A DNA stretch of 64,000 nucleotides, taken from positions 1 through 64,000 of the forward strand of contig NZ_LDJI01000013.1 of assembly GCF_001431415.1 (NCBI RefSeq). The letters are read 5' to 3'. This DNA comes from Stenotrophomonas humi. GTDB lineage: Bacteria; Pseudomonadota; Gammaproteobacteria; Xanthomonadales; Xanthomonadaceae. Of this stretch, positions 26,974 to 37,168 are shown piece after piece. Below the pieces are notes generated by a model, which made no database searches, was not told the origin of the DNA, and worked only from the letters and a program-made list of their open reading frames with translations. Positions within the stretch are counted from its first letter, which is position 1. Every line of letters starts with the position of its first letter. A program made the position numbers and the translations under genes.

Positions 26974-27663
26974 ATGCGCTTGCTGCTGGTCGAAGACAAT
27001 CCGGATCTGGCCGACGCGATCATCCGTCGCATGCGTCGCAGTGGCCATGCCGTGGACTGGCAGGCCGACGGTCTGGCGGCAGCCAGCGTGCTGCGGTACC
27101 AGAATTTCGATCTGGTGGTGCTGGATATCGGCTTGCCAAAGCTCGATGGCCTGCGCGTGCTGGCCGGCATGCGCGAGCGCGGGGACAGTACACCGGTGTT
27201 GATGCTGACCGCGCGCGACGGCATCGAGGACCGTGTCCAGGCGCTGGATGTCGGCGCCGATGATTACCTCGGAAAGCCCTTTGATTTCCGCGAATTCGAG
27301 GCGCGCTGCCGGGTGCTGTTGCGGCGCACGCGCGGGCAGGCGAGTGAAGTGGTGCAGGTGGGCGGCTTCCAGTTCGACAACGCCGCGCACCGGGTAAGCC
27401 TGGACGGCGAGCAGATCGAATTGCCCAACCGTGAATACCGCCTGCTCGAAATCCTGGTCGGGCGGCTGGGTCAGGTGGTCGGCAAGGATGAGATCGGCAA
27501 TGGCCTGTTCGGTTTCGACGACGAAGCCGGCCCCAATGCCATCGAGCTGTATGTCGGGCGCCTGCGCAAAAAACTTGCTGGCGCACCGCTGCGCATCACC
27601 ACCGTGCGGGGCGTGGGTTACATGCTGGAATCCAGCGACGGTATTGCTGATGGAACGGACTGA
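26974..27663 (+). CDS. tctD: Two-component response regulator, OmpR family (TctD-like)
   Basis: The 229-residue protein has a receiver domain (1-~115) with Asp51 as the phosphoacceptor (VVLDIG), acid residues Glu7-Asp8, and the conserved Lys in LGKPF, then a winged-helix DNA-binding domain from ~125 with NREYRLLEIL and the C-terminal RLRKKL...ITTVRGVGYML. It overlaps the kinase gene by 14 bp. Opposite to the porin and citrate carrier genes, it probably activates them when citrate is present, as TctD does for tricarboxylate uptake in other proteobacteria. Confidence 0.9.
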   Translation: MRLLLVEDNPDLADAIIRRMRRSGHAVDWQADGLAAASVLRYQNFDLVVLDIGLPKLDGLRVLAGMRERGDSTPVLMLTARDGIEDRVQALDVGADDYLGKPFDFREFEARCRVLLRRTRGQASEVVQVGGFQFDNAAHRVSLDGEQIELPNREYRLLEILVGRLGQVVGKDEIGNGLFGFDDEAGPNAIELYVGRLRKKLAGAPLRITTVRGVGYMLESSDGIADGTD

Positions 27664-29035
27664 GCGAAGCGCGCCGGCATCGCTGCGGCGCACGCTGATG
27701 CTGTATCTGGGTGTGCTGCTGGCGGTGTTCGCGGTGGTGTTGTTGTTCGCCGCCCGTGACTACGGCCAACGCGCCGCCAACCGTTCCTTCGATCACCTGC
27801 TGGTGTCTTCGGCACTTTCCATCGCGGACTCGGTGGCGCTGGTCGAAGGGCAATGGCAGGTGGATCTGCCCTATGCGGCGCTGGACCTGCTGTCGATGGC
27901 GGAAGAGGACCGGGTGTTCTACCGCGTGGCCGACAGTCAGGGCCGTTTGATCACCGGTTACGGTGATCTGCCGGCGGCACCACGCAGACCCGGAGCGCGG
28001 CCGCAGTTGTTCGATGCGGCGTACAGCGGTGAGACCGTGCGCTTTGTGGTGGTTACGCGCAGTTTCGCCGCCGCTTCGGCACAGGGCGAGGTGCAGGTAC
28101 AGGTGGGGCAGACCCGCCGTGCCCGTGAGGTATTGGCGCAGGACATGGTGAACCGCGCGTTGTTGGCCATCGGCCTGTTGTCGGCATTGTTGCTGGCGCT
28201 GGTGGCCTTTGCCGTGCACCGCGTTTTCCGGCCCCTGGTACGCGTGGAACGCGAGCTGTCACGGCGCGAGCCCTCCGACCTCAAGCCACTGGACGCGCGC
28301 GTGCCGCGTGAGATGGACCAGATGGTGGCAGCGTTGAATCGTTTCATGGAGCGTCTGTCCAGCAGCAACGAAACCCTGCGCGCGTTCATGGCCGAGGCAG
28401 CGCACCAGATGCGCACACCGTTGGCGGCGTTGCGCGCACAGGCACAGTTGGCGGTGGACGATGACGATCCGCGCGACATGCGGCGCAGTCTGCAGGCCAT
28501 CGAGCGCAACGCCGCGCATATGAGCCGCCTGCTCAATCAGTTGCTCAGCGATGCCAGCGTGATCCATCGCTCGAACCTGCAGCGTTTCCAGCCGGTTGAT
28601 CTGGCCGAGACCGTGCACCAGGCCCTGCATGAAGCCCTGCCACAGGCGGGCCGTGCACCGCGCGTGCAGCTGGCGATGACCAACGCGGCGGTGCAGGTCA
28701 ATGGTGACGCATTGCTGCTGCGTGAAGCGATCAAGAACCTGGTCGACAACGCCCTCAAATATGGGGGCGATGGCGCGTTGCAGATCGCGTTGACGATGGA
28801 TGATGCACATGCGGTGCTGACCATTGCCGATCATGGCCCGGGCATCACCGCGGCCGATGCCGAGCGTGTGTTCGAGCGCTTTGGCCGGGGTGAAGATGCG
28901 CCGCCAGGGGGCGCGGGCCTGGGCCTGGCCATCGTCAAGCGTGTTGTCGACAGTCACGGCGGCAGCATTGATCTTGCCAATCGTCCCCAGGGCGGCCTGG
29001 TCGCCACCATTCGCCTGCCCCGGAGTGCTGCATGA
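27650..29035 (+). CDS. tctE: Sensor histidine kinase (TctE-like)
   Basis: The 461-residue protein has two membrane segments (about 15-35 and 168-190) around a ~130-residue periplasmic sensor of the 2CSK_N type, a HAMP-like linker, a dimerisation domain with His252 in AEAAHQMRTPLAAL, and an ATPase domain with IKNLVDNALKYG, DHGPGI and GAGLGLAIV. The start ATG at 27650 lies inside tctD, which implies coupled translation. It should sense an external carboxylate and phosphorylate TctD. Its end overlaps the binding-protein gene by 4 bp. Confidence 0.9.
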   Translation: MERTERSAPASLRRTLMLYLGVLLAVFAVVLLFAARDYGQRAANRSFDHLLVSSALSIADSVALVEGQWQVDLPYAALDLLSMAEEDRVFYRVADSQGRLITGYGDLPAAPRRPGARPQLFDAAYSGETVRFVVVTRSFAAASAQGEVQVQVGQTRRAREVLAQDMVNRALLAIGLLSALLLALVAFAVHRVFRPLVRVERELSRREPSDLKPLDARVPREMDQMVAALNRFMERLSSSNETLRAFMAEAAHQMRTPLAALRAQAQLAVDDDDPRDMRRSLQAIERNAAHMSRLLNQLLSDASVIHRSNLQRFQPVDLAETVHQALHEALPQAGRAPRVQLAMTNAAVQVNGDALLLREAIKNLVDNALKYGGDGALQIALTMDDAHAVLTIADHGPGITAADAERVFERFGRGEDAPPGGAGLGLAIVKRVVDSHGGSIDLANRPQGGLVATIRLPRSAA

Positions 29036-30087
29036 AACGCTTGTTCGCCGTGATCGCGGTCGCGATGTTCGCCCTGCCGGCGTTGGCCGCGCCGGGCGAT
29101 GTGCAGCGCTTCCCGGCGCGCGGCACGGCCACTGAACAACTGCGCATCAGCGGCACCACCGACAGCGAAGTGTTCGCGGTGGTGATTGCCGATTACCAGC
29201 ACCTGCATCCTGGCACCGAGGTGGTCTACGAAGACATCGTCGCGCAGGATCTGTACACCCGTTACCTGCATGATCGACAAGGGCCGGCTTCGCCGGATCT
29301 GCTGATTTCCAGCGGCATGGACCTGCAGGCCAAGCTGGTCAATGACGGTCATGCGCTGCCGCATCGCTCGCTGCAGACCGAGGCCGTGCCGGCCTGGGCG
29401 AAATGGCGCAACGAAGCATTCGGCATCAGTTACGAGCCGGTGGCAATGGTCTACAACACCCGCGCGCTGCCTGCGGCAAAGGTGCCGCATACACGGCGTC
29501 AGCTGCTGGATCTGCTGCGTGCGGAGGGGGCGCCGCTGCGTGGCAAGGTGGGCACCTATGACATCGAACGCAGCAGCGTGGGTTACCTGCTGGCAACCCA
29601 GGATGCGCAACGCGGCAGCATTGCGGGCGCATTGCTGGGTGCCTTGGGCGACAACGGCGTGGTGCGCGAAGAACGTACCGGCGTGCTGCTGGACAAGGTA
29701 AGCAAGGGGGAGTTGTCGTTGGTCTACAACGTGCTGGGTTCGTATGCCCAGGCGCGCATCGATGCCGGTGCGCCGCTGGGCATCATCGAGCCGGAGGACT
29801 ACACGCTGGTGGTGCTGCGCACGGCGGTTATTCCGCGCACCAGCACGCATCCGGCCGAAGCCAAGCGCTTTCTGGACTATCTGCTGTCGCCGCGAGGGCA
29901 ACAGGTCCTGTCGCGCGAAGCGCGGCTGATGCCGATCATTCGCGGTGATGGCCGCGACGGTGATCCCGCGCGCAACCTGCGACCGATTCAACTGGGCCCG
30001 GGCTTGCTGGTGTATCTGGATGCGTTGAAGCGGCGGCAGTTTCTGGATGTCTGGCGCAGCAGCGTGGTCGAGCCGGGGAAGAAATAG
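29032..30087 (+). CDS. Periplasmic substrate-binding protein in the tctDE operon
   Basis: The 351-residue protein has a signal peptide (LFAVIAVAMFALPALAA) and the fold of family 1 ABC solute-binding proteins (AfuA/FbpA-like): YEDIVAQDLYTRYLHD, AFGISYEPVAMVYN, and YLLSPRGQQVLSREA near the end. It overlaps tctE by 4 bp. No ABC permease or ATPase gene is nearby, so it may act as a ligand-presenting partner for TctE rather than in import. It is not the TctC-type protein that serves tripartite tricarboxylate transporters. It might alternatively bind iron or an iron-citrate complex. Confidence 0.82.
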   Translation: MKRLFAVIAVAMFALPALAAPGDVQRFPARGTATEQLRISGTTDSEVFAVVIADYQHLHPGTEVVYEDIVAQDLYTRYLHDRQGPASPDLLISSGMDLQAKLVNDGHALPHRSLQTEAVPAWAKWRNEAFGISYEPVAMVYNTRALPAAKVPHTRRQLLDLLRAEGAPLRGKVGTYDIERSSVGYLLATQDAQRGSIAGALLGALGDNGVVREERTGVLLDKVSKGELSLVYNVLGSYAQARIDAGAPLGIIEPEDYTLVVLRTAVIPRTSTHPAEAKRFLDYLLSPRGQQVLSREARLMPIIRGDGRDGDPARNLRPIQLGPGLLVYLDALKRRQFLDVWRSSVVEPGKK

Positions 30088-30116
30088 GCGTTCGGACACG
30101 CTGTGCAGGCCGCACT

Positions 30117-30184
30117 GTAGAGCGCAGCGATGCTGCACTGGAGTTTTGTCGGGAACGCTCCAGCCGAGCAGGGCTCGGCTCTAC
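30117..30184. repeat. Inverted pair of GTAG-type REP elements
   Basis: The left unit starts GTAGAGCGCAGCGATGCTGC at 30117. The right unit, on the opposite strand, starts GTAGAGCCGAGCCCTGCTCGG and ends at 30184 on the plus strand as CTAC. Each has a GTAG head followed by a stem; the right stem AGCCGAGC/GCTCGGCT has 8 perfect pairs and a 3-nt loop. They face each other across the convergent spacer between the binding-protein gene and glnS. The form matches the S. maltophilia GTAG (SMAG) elements, REPs thought to be spread by RAYT transposases. Confidence 0.8.
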
Positions 30185-30201
30185 AGGTGCCTGCTGTTAC
30201 C

Positions 30202-31950
<1,749 letters not shown>

Positions 31951-32059
31951 GGGGGGGCGCGGCATTCGTTTCAGATAGTAGGGCGAAAGTTTAGCCGAGC
32001 CGGGCCCGACGTGCCTTGGATGGGCCTATGCTGGAGGGCCGTCCCGCCCTTGAACGCCC

Positions 32060-32728
32060 ATGAATCGGCCTGTTCTGGTAATCGGCAACAAGAATTACTC
32101 CTCCTGGTCGCTGCGGCCCTGGTTGCTGTTGCGGCACTTTGGCGTGGATTTCGACGAAGTCCGGCTGGCGCTGGACACCCCGGAATTCGTCGCCGAGATC
32201 GGCCGGCATTCCCCCAGCGGCAAGGTGCCGGCGCTGCGCGATGGTGAGGTCCATGTATGGGACTCGCTGGCCATCTGCGAGTACGCCAATGAGCGTTGGC
32301 TCGGCGGCCGTGGCTGGCCGCAGGACCTGCGACAGCGTGCCCAGGCCCGTGCAGCGGCGGCGGAGATGCACTCCGGCTTCGTCGCGCTGCGCTCGCAGTT
32401 GCCGATGAACAGCCGGCGCACGCCTGATGCCTACCACTGGGACGCAGCCGCGCAACGCGACATCGACCGTGTCCAGACGCTGTGGCGTGATCTGCGCCGG
32501 AGCGAAGGTAGTGGCGGAGAGTTCCTGTTCGGGGACTTCGGCATCGTCGACGCCATGTTCGCCCCGGTCGCGGTGCGCTTTGATGGCTATGGGGTGGCAT
32601 TGCAGGGCGAGGCTGGCGACTATCAACGGGCGTTGCTTGAGCTGCCGGCCATGCGTGAATGGCGACAGGCGGGCGCCCAGGAAACCGAGCACGTGGCGGC
32701 GACCGACGGGTTGATCCGGCCGTTCTGA
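32060..32728 (+). CDS. Glutathione S-transferase family protein
   Basis: The 222-residue protein has an N-terminal thioredoxin-like domain with NKNYSSWSLRPWLLL, in which the Ser pair is the probable glutathione-activating residue, and the SGKVPALRDGEVHVWDSLAI segment that binds the gamma-glutamyl part. The C-terminal half is helical, with FGDFGIVDAMFAPV as the N-capping box. It resembles the zeta/YfcF-like group. The substrate is unknown. It lies upstream of a DUF2007 gene by 18 bp on the same strand. Confidence 0.9.
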   Translation: MNRPVLVIGNKNYSSWSLRPWLLLRHFGVDFDEVRLALDTPEFVAEIGRHSPSGKVPALRDGEVHVWDSLAICEYANERWLGGRGWPQDLRQRAQARAAAAEMHSGFVALRSQLPMNSRRTPDAYHWDAAAQRDIDRVQTLWRDLRRSEGSGGEFLFGDFGIVDAMFAPVAVRFDGYGVALQGEAGDYQRALLELPAMREWRQAGAQETEHVAATDGLIRPF

Positions 32729-32746
32729 ACCGCCCAGGAGATCTCG

Positions 32747-33013
32747 ATGCAACTGGTCTACCAGACAAACAACCTGTTCGATGCGCATCTGGTCAAACAT
32801 GCGCTGGAGGACGCGGGCATCCCGGCCTTCGTGTTCGGCGAATCGCTGCTTGGCGCTGGCGGCGAGCTGCCGCTGTTCGGCATGCTGCGGGTATGCGTGC
32901 CGGACATGGCAAAGCCCGAAGCCGATGAAGTCGTCGCCGAACTGGCCTTGGACGCCGGCCCCGCCGACCCCATTTCCGATGACGATGAAGCGCCCGGTTT
33001 CCTGCCGGCCTGA
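32747..33013 (+). CDS. DUF2007 small protein
   Basis: This 88-residue protein has the DUF2007 core: [20 protein letters not shown] followed by [10 protein letters not shown] and a beta-strand LRVCVPD, a GlnB-like ferredoxin fold. An acidic tail (ISDDDEAPG) follows. Members are called putative signal-transducing proteins without proof of function. An AGGAG site precedes the ATG. It probably shares a transcript with the GST gene. Confidence 0.88.
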   Translation: MQLVYQTNNLFDAHLVKHALEDAGIPAFVFGESLLGAGGELPLFGMLRVCVPDMAKPEADEVVAELALDAGPADPISDDDEAPGFLPA

Positions 33014-33087
33014 ACGCTTGTTCCTGCCCGGCAACGGGTTCGGGCGCAGGCGGGCATCGCACACACACGTTATGTGAGGAATTGATC

Positions 33088-33759
33088 ATGTTGGGAATCA
33101 GCCAAGGGCTGCTGGGCATCGGCGCGTTCAAGCAGCGCCTGCCACGCCCGGAGGAAGCGTTGCCGGGGCGCGATGAGCCGTTGCCGTTGCACAACGTACA
33201 TTTCGTCAACGGCCAGCCGTTGCGCGGCGACTTTGCCGGCCTGCAGGTGCTGGATGTTGGCATGGGTTGCTTCTGGGGTGCTGAGCGCAAGTTCTGGCAG
33301 CTGCCGGGGGGGGTGACCACGGCGGTGGGCTACCAGGGCGGCGTTACGCCGAATCCGACCTACGAGGAAGCGTGTTCCGGGCTTACTGGGCATACCGAAG
33401 TGGTGCGGGTGGTGTTCGACCCGGCACAGGTGACACTGGAGACGGTGCTGCGCACGTTCTGGGAGAACCACGATCCGACCCAGGGCATGCGCCAGGGCAA
33501 CGACACCGGCACGCAGTACCGCTCGGCCATCTATTGCCACAGCCAGGCGCAGTTGGATGCCGTACTGGCCAGCCGTGATGCCTACCAGCAGCAGCTGCAT
33601 GCTGCCGGTTACGGCGACATCACCACGGAGATCGCATTCCCGGCGCCGCCGTTTTATTACGCCGAGGATTACCACCAGCAATACCTGGCCAAGAATCCCA
33701 ACGGCTATTGCGGCATTGGTGGCACCGGCGTGAGTTGCCCGATTGGTCTGGATGCCTGA
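33088..33759 (+). CDS. msrA: Peptide methionine (S)-S-oxide reductase
   Basis: MsrA repairs methionine-S-sulfoxide in proteins. The 223-residue product has the catalytic GCFWG motif with Cys61, preceded by a ~55-residue N-terminal extension typical of the longer E. coli form (212 residues). [14 protein letters not shown] and [11 protein letters not shown] are conserved, and a resolving Cys lies in the C-terminal [11 protein letters not shown]. The ATG at 33088 has GTGAGGA 8 bases upstream. The flavodoxin-like gene begins 3 bp after its stop. Confidence 0.95.
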   Translation: MLGISQGLLGIGAFKQRLPRPEEALPGRDEPLPLHNVHFVNGQPLRGDFAGLQVLDVGMGCFWGAERKFWQLPGGVTTAVGYQGGVTPNPTYEEACSGLTGHTEVVRVVFDPAQVTLETVLRTFWENHDPTQGMRQGNDTGTQYRSAIYCHSQAQLDAVLASRDAYQQQLHAAGYGDITTEIAFPAPPFYYAEDYHQQYLAKNPNGYCGIGGTGVSCPIGLDA

Positions 33760-33762
33760 GTT

Positions 33763-34272
33763 GTGAGTGCCGCACCGCGCCGACTGTTGGTGGTGTGGCA
33801 CAGCTTTACCGGCGCTACGCGCGCGCTGGCGGAAGCATTGGCAGGCGCTGCACGAAAAGAAGGGGCTGACGCGTTGCAGGTCACGCTGCTGCATGCGGCA
33901 GATGCTGGCGCGGACGACGTGCTGGGTGCCGATGCGGTGGTGTTTGCCACGCCCGAAACCCTGGCGTCGATCAGCGGTGCGATGAAGGACTTCTTTGACC
34001 GCAACTATTACCCGCTGTTGGGGCGCTGCGAAGGCAAGCCCTATGCGTTGCTGGTGTGTGCCGGTTCGGATGGGCGTCCCACCATCGCGCAGTTGCAGCG
34101 CATTGCGACCGGCCTGCGCTTACGCGAAGTCGCCGAACCGGTGCTGGTCTGCACACATGCACAGACGCCTGAGGCGATCACGGCGGCGAAGCTGTTGCCG
34201 GAAGCAGAATTGGAGCGTGCAAGGGAGTTGGGGGCACTGCTGGCAGCAGGCCTGGCGCTCGGGATTTTCTAA
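33763..34272 (+). CDS. Flavodoxin-family protein
   Basis: The 169-residue product from a GTG start has the flavodoxin fold. The FMN phosphate loop is [13 protein letters not shown] near residue 14, and the second loop [20 protein letters not shown] (about 64-83) resembles those of flavodoxin-like quinone or FMN reductases. It could reduce FMN or quinones; the partner is unknown. Close coupling to msrA suggests a role in oxidative stress. Confidence 0.8.
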   Translation: MSAAPRRLLVVWHSFTGATRALAEALAGAARKEGADALQVTLLHAADAGADDVLGADAVVFATPETLASISGAMKDFFDRNYYPLLGRCEGKPYALLVCAGSDGRPTIAQLQRIATGLRLREVAEPVLVCTHAQTPEAITAAKLLPEAELERARELGALLAAGLALGIF

Positions 34273-34399
34273 AGCCCCTCTCCCTGCGGGAGAGGGGCTG
34301 GGGTGAGGGTAAGGGGCGAAGCCTCCAGCAAGCAGATGCCACCAGGCTTCGCACGAACCCTCATCCGGCCTTCGGCCACCTTCTCCCGGTGGGAGAAGG
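34273..34399. repeat. Composite intergenic repeat with terminal hairpins (copy 2)
   Basis: The left end is a perfect 12-bp stem, AGCCCCTCTCCC-tgc-GGGAGAGGGGCT. The right end is CCTTCTCCC-ggt-GGGAGAAGG (34379-34399). Between them are GGGGTGAGGG and CCTCATCCGGCCTTCGGCC. The element is the inverse of the copy at 20119-20210. It lies between the convergent flavodoxin-like and transaldolase genes and starts one base after the stop, so its hairpin could end both transcripts. Confidence 0.78.
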
Positions 34400-34424
34400 C
34401 AGGCGTCAGGCATTGCTTTGGCTG

Positions 34425-35390
34425 TCAGCCGGCCAACTCGTCCGCAATGCGCTGACGCAGGGTCTGCAGATCCTTGGCAAACGCTTCAATGCCGGTCGCC
34501 AGCTTCTCGGTCGCCATCGGATCGGCCGCCATATCCGCGTCGAATCTGGCTTCATCGATCGCGGCAGCCGACGTCGCTTCTGCAGCACCGGCCGCCAGCT
34601 TGCGCGGCAGTTCGCCGAAGTCGGCGTCCAGCCTTTCCAGCAGGTCCGGCGAGATGGTCAGGCGATCACAGCCAGCCAGCGCTTCGATCTGCGCGGTGGA
34701 GCGGAACGAAGCGCCCATCACCACGGTCGGCGAGCCGCGACGCTTGAACTCGGCATACACGCCGCGCACGAACTGCACGCCGGGGTCTTCGTCGATGCTG
34801 GCCGGGGTCTGGCCGTTGGCGACATACCAATCCAGGATGCGGCCGACGAACGGCGAGATCAGGAACGCACCGGCTTCCGAGCAGGCCAAGGCCTGGGTCG
34901 GGTTGAAGATCAACGTCAGGTTGCAGTCGATGCCTTCGGCCTGCAGCACGCGCGCGGCTTCCACGCCGGCCCAGGTGGCGGCGATCTTGATCAGCACCTT
35001 GCTGCGCGGCACGCCGGCCGCTTCATACATGGCGATGAACTCGCGTGCCTTGGCGATGGTGGCGGTGGTGTCGTGCGCCTGGTCGGCGTCGACCTCGGTG
35101 GACACGCGGCCGGGCACCAGCTCGGCCAGCATCGTTCCGACGCCGACGGTGAGGCGATCCACCACCGCTTTGGCGATGTCCTGCGTGTCGCCACTTTGAG
35201 CACGGCCCCACTGCAACTCGCGCTCGATCAGGCCGGCGTACACCGGCAGGTCGAGGGCTTTCTTCACCAACGTCGGGTTGGTGGTGCAGTCCACCGGGCG
35301 CAGGCGCTTGATGGCGTCGTAGTCACCGGTGTCGGCGACGACGACGGACAGTTCGCGCAGCTGGGCGAGTTTGGAGGGGGCCTGGGTCAT
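34425..35390 (-). CDS. tal: Transaldolase
   Basis: Transaldolase moves dihydroxyacetone units between sugar phosphates in the non-oxidative pentose phosphate pathway. The 321-residue protein belongs to the TalB-type subfamily. It has DCTTNPTLV near residue 34, the Schiff-base lysine Lys135 in [20 protein letters not shown] and [11 protein letters not shown]. Its length is close to E. coli TalB (317). It follows rnk on the same strand after 36 bp. Confidence 0.96.
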   Translation of the reverse strand: MTQAPSKLAQLRELSVVVADTGDYDAIKRLRPVDCTTNPTLVKKALDLPVYAGLIERELQWGRAQSGDTQDIAKAVVDRLTVGVGTMLAELVPGRVSTEVDADQAHDTTATIAKAREFIAMYEAAGVPRSKVLIKIAATWAGVEAARVLQAEGIDCNLTLIFNPTQALACSEAGAFLISPFVGRILDWYVANGQTPASIDEDPGVQFVRGVYAEFKRRGSPTVVMGASFRSTAQIEALAGCDRLTISPDLLERLDADFGELPRKLAAGAAEATSAAAIDEARFDADMAADPMATEKLATGIEAFAKDLQTLRQRIADELAG

Positions 35391-35426
35391 TGCGTGTTCC
35401 TGTACAGCGGTGCCGGCGCGATGCGC

Positions 35427-35852
35427 TCAGCGGTTGAGGTCGCCAGCGGCTTCGGGCTGGTAGTGGACGGCGGTGACGCGCAGGCGCAGCTGACGGCCGC
35501 CGGGCGCAGTCCAATCGATGGTCTGGCCAACCGACAGGCCGAGCAGGGCGCTGCCAACCGGTGCCAGGATCGACACGTGGCCCTTGTCGAAATCCGCCTC
35601 GTGCGGATAGACCAGGGTCAGGGAATGCTTTTCGTCGTGCAGTTCGTCGATGCAATCCACACGCGAATGCATGGTGACGATGCCTGCGGGGATTTCTTCC
35701 GGCGGCAGCACCTGCGCGCGTTCCAGCTCCAGGGACAGAGCGACGGCGGCGGGGTGCCGGCTCAGGGCCGGGGAGTCGAGCATGGCCTCGAGGCGGGCCA
35801 GGTCGCGGCTGGAAACGATGATGGATGGCGGCAGACCGCTGTGGCTGGTCAT
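35427..35852 (-). CDS. rnk: Regulator of nucleoside diphosphate kinase (GreA/GreB C-terminal domain)
   Basis: The 141-residue product from the ATG at 35852 (AAGGAA 8 bases upstream) has the Rnk layout. A short N-terminal helical region precedes a GreA/GreB-type C-terminal domain with MHSRVDCID, LTLVYPHEAD, and ISILAPVGSALLGLSVGQ-like residues. Rnk binds RNA polymerase near the secondary channel without the coiled-coil of GreA, so it has no cleavage activity; in E. coli it affects Ndk levels. A leader with a strong hairpin precedes it. Confidence 0.9.
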   Translation of the reverse strand: MTSHSGLPPSIIVSSRDLARLEAMLDSPALSRHPAAVALSLELERAQVLPPEEIPAGIVTMHSRVDCIDELHDEKHSLTLVYPHEADFDKGHVSILAPVGSALLGLSVGQTIDWTAPGGRQLRLRVTAVHYQPEAAGDLNR

Positions 35853-35880
35853 TGGATGTTCCTTATCTGTTGAAAAAACT

Positions 35881-35923
35881 ATTGAAAAAGCAAGCAAAAG
35901 GCGACGCCTTGTCGGCGCCGCCT
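35881..35923 (-). terminator. Hairpin with broken T-tract in the rnk leader
   Basis: On the minus strand, AGGCGGCGCC and GGCGTCGCCT (35923-35899) form a 10-pair stem with one mismatch and a 5-nt loop, followed by a T-rich tract interrupted by GC pairs (TTTTGCTTGCTTTTT). It lies about 30 bp before the rnk start codon. It may end oxyR read-through or act as an attenuator for rnk. Confidence 0.45.
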
Positions 35924-36155
35924 GGTCACTATTGTGCTGGTAACACGGGCCGGTTGCGACCCTGTACCGATCATGGGGCCGGTCAGGGCCGGATGCAATG
36001 TGGGGGTAGGGAGTGTTCAGGTTGATGGACTCCCGAAAGGCAGCCTTTGCCAGCCTTCCCCTTGGCCGCGATGAAGGGGGCACAATCTGACCGATTGCGA
36101 TGAACGCGGCTTCTGCCTCCCTTCGCCACAGGCAAAGGGAGGGGGCTGTTCGCGC
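35924..36155. other. Spacer between rnk leader and oxyR, no gene seen
   Basis: The space between the rnk start and oxyR stop is 303 bp. Beyond the hairpin at 35899-35923, it holds a second hairpin (CTCCCTT...AAGGGAG, 36117-36141) just after oxyR that could end its transcript. I see no convincing reading frame with a ribosome-binding site. Confidence 0.4.
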
Positions 36156-37076
36156 TTAGGCCGTCGCTGGCGGTAACTCCAGCAAACCTGCCGGCAACTG
36201 CCTGAACAGCTGGGCGAGCTGCTCCAGAAATTCGCCCATCGCCGAGCTGCGGCGCCAGATCATGGCAATACGACGGTTGGGTACCGGCTCGCCCTTGAAC
36301 GGGATCAGATGGATGTTTTCCGAACGCGCCACCGGTGGCTTCACTGCCAGCATCGGCAGCAGGGTGACACCCACGTTGGCTGCGACCATCTGTCGCAGGG
36401 TTTCCAGGCTGGTGGCCTGGAATTCGGATTTCTCCAGTGCGCCCGCCAGGTGGCAGACATCCAGTGCCTGGTCACGCAGGCAGTGCCCGTCCTGCAGCAG
36501 CAACAGGCGCTGGTGGGACAGGTCATCCAGTGTCAGCGATGCATGCGCGGTCAACGGGTGGCCTTCCGGCGCAGCCAGCATGAAGGGCTCCTCGAACAGG
36601 AACTCGACGTGCAGCTGTTCGTCGTTGATCGGCAAGGCCAGCACCGCCGCGTCAAGCTGACCATTGCGCAGCTGTGCCATCAGCACGTCGCTCTTTTCCT
36701 CGACCAGCAGCATTTCCAGCTGCGGGAAGCGCTGGCGGATCGCAGGTACCACGTGCGGCAGCAGATATGGGCCAAGCGTGGGGAAGATGCCCAGACGCAC
36801 GGTGCCGGCTTCCGGATCCCGGCTGCGTCGCGCGGCTTCCTTCATCTGCTCGACTTCGGCCACGATGCTGCGCGCACGCGCGGCGGCTTCGCGCCCGGCT
36901 GGAGTCAACATCACCTTGCGCGGTGCGCGCTCGACCAGCGGCACGCCCAGCTCTTCCTCCAGCTTCTTGATCTGGGTGGAGAGCGTGGGCTGGCTGACGA
37001 AACAGGATGCAGCGGCGCGACCGAAGTGCTTGTGCTCGGCCAGCGCCACCAGGTACTTCAAGTCACGCAGGTTCAT
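36156..37076 (-). CDS. oxyR: Peroxide-sensing LysR-family regulator
   Basis: OxyR activates antioxidant genes when H2O2 oxidises two cysteines to a disulfide. This 306-residue protein has an N-terminal helix-turn-helix (FGRAAASCFVSQPTLSTQI, 18-36) and keeps both redox cysteines at E. coli positions, Cys199 and Cys208, in DGHCLRDQALDVC. It lies 92 bp after ahpF on the same strand, the order ahpC-ahpF-oxyR known in Xanthomonas. A four-element OxyR site upstream of ahpC suggests that it regulates this block. Confidence 0.96.
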   Translation of the reverse strand: MNLRDLKYLVALAEHKHFGRAAASCFVSQPTLSTQIKKLEEELGVPLVERAPRKVMLTPAGREAAARARSIVAEVEQMKEAARRSRDPEAGTVRLGIFPTLGPYLLPHVVPAIRQRFPQLEMLLVEEKSDVLMAQLRNGQLDAAVLALPINDEQLHVEFLFEEPFMLAAPEGHPLTAHASLTLDDLSHQRLLLLQDGHCLRDQALDVCHLAGALEKSEFQATSLETLRQMVAANVGVTLLPMLAVKPPVARSENIHLIPFKGEPVPNRRIAMIWRRSSAMGEFLEQLAQLFRQLPAGLLELPPATA

Positions 37077-37168
37077 GTCGGACTCCTGTCATGTCGCAGC
37101 AACGACGGAAGGAGTGGGAGGCCGCAGCTGCTTCCTCCCACTCCTCGTTTCTTGCTGATGGCCCTGGA

